This document shows, one piece after another, positions 63,946 to 64,000 of a stretch of DNA of 64,000 nucleotides (positions are counted from its first letter, which is position 1; each line of letters begins with the position of its first letter). The position numbers were made by a program, and so were the translations under genes. The stretch is from positions 480,001 through 544,000 of the forward strand of contig NZ_JADPKT010000003.1 of assembly GCF_023074075.1 (NCBI RefSeq), written 5' to 3'. Origin of the DNA: Bradyrhizobium sp. 138. Its GTDB lineage: Bacteria > Pseudomonadota > Alphaproteobacteria > Rhizobiales > Xanthobacteraceae. The notes under the pieces were generated by a model that saw only the letters and a program-made list of their open reading frames with translations, did no database searches and was not told the origin of the DNA.

Positions 63946-64000
63946 ATGTCCTCAACCGTCTCCCCGCTCGCCCCGAAACACGTTCCCGACATGCCCGTGA
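63946..64000 (+). CDS. argJ: Glutamate N-acetyltransferase (start only)
   Basis: Only the first 18 codons lie in the window, reading MSSTVSPLAPKHVPDMPV, which resembles the N-terminus of bifunctional ArgJ (ornithine acetyltransferase / N-acetylglutamate synthase) of Bradyrhizobium. The ATG at 63946 lacks a strong ribosome site in the 10 bases before. The call rests on a short match and recall of the family, so moderate confidence. Confidence 0.6.
   Translation, partial: MSSTVSPLAPKHVPDMPV

Overview
The window looks like the chromosome of a soil or plant-associated alphaproteobacterium of the Bradyrhizobium / Nitrobacteraceae type. The evidence is GC-rich coding sequence, the characteristic block helicase(MgpS)-S4-fdxA-carD, aerobic-type CobS/CobT cobaltochelatase, RegB/RegA-like redox regulation, HWE-type kinase, and many short palindromic intergenic repeats of the kinds common in Bradyrhizobium. 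No rRNA, tRNA, CRISPR array or insertion-sequence transposase was recognised. Both ends are cut: an MFS transporter at the left and argJ at the right.

Layout. 0.6-7.6 kb: a cytochrome bo3 quinol oxidase operon (cyoABCD), a SURF1-type assembly factor and a translationally coupled RegB/RegA-like redox two-component system. 7.6-10.3 kb: divergent GST and HxlR regulator, then a membrane class III nucleotide cyclase. 10.3-17.9 kb: carD, fdxA, an S4 RNA-binding protein whose start codon appears to be ACG, a large SUV3-like helicase, a DUF3108 protein and rpmB. 18.1-21.7 kb: an AT-richer island carrying a Gabija-type anti-phage pair, gajA intact and gajB split by a frameshift in a short AG repeat. 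21.8-30 kb: DUF2235 hydrolase, PilZ protein, Old Yellow Enzyme, phytase-like protein, cobT and cobS, with dense palindromic repeats between them. 30.3-36 kb: DedA protein, then a SsuA/TauA-type ABC transporter with a Crp/Fnr regulator and a convergent AtzF-like amidase, probably for a nitrogenous compound. 36.3-38.7 kb: two divergent citrate synthase homologues, one fused to a MerR-like helix-turn-helix, with palindromes in the short gap between them. 38.8-48.7 kb: mostly housekeeping genes (HWE kinase, J-domain protein, BolA, CorC-like protein, aroB-aroK, xerD, accA, L,D-transpeptidase). 48.7-50.4 kb: an isolated DUF3883 protein next to a large non-coding repeat. 50.4-58.5 kb: an amide uptake and hydrolysis operon (Liv/Urt-type ABC transporter, amidase, AmiC-like sensor) with a divergent MarR regulator. 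58.8-64 kb: DUF6006 protein, secA, parvulin isomerase and the start of argJ.

Most noteworthy: the degraded or switchable Gabija system, the ACG start, the HTH-citrate synthase with its candidate operator, and the self-contained amide cluster. The Gabija pair and the other families are known, so I did not find a clearly new class of system. All assignments are by reading motifs; no database search was possible.
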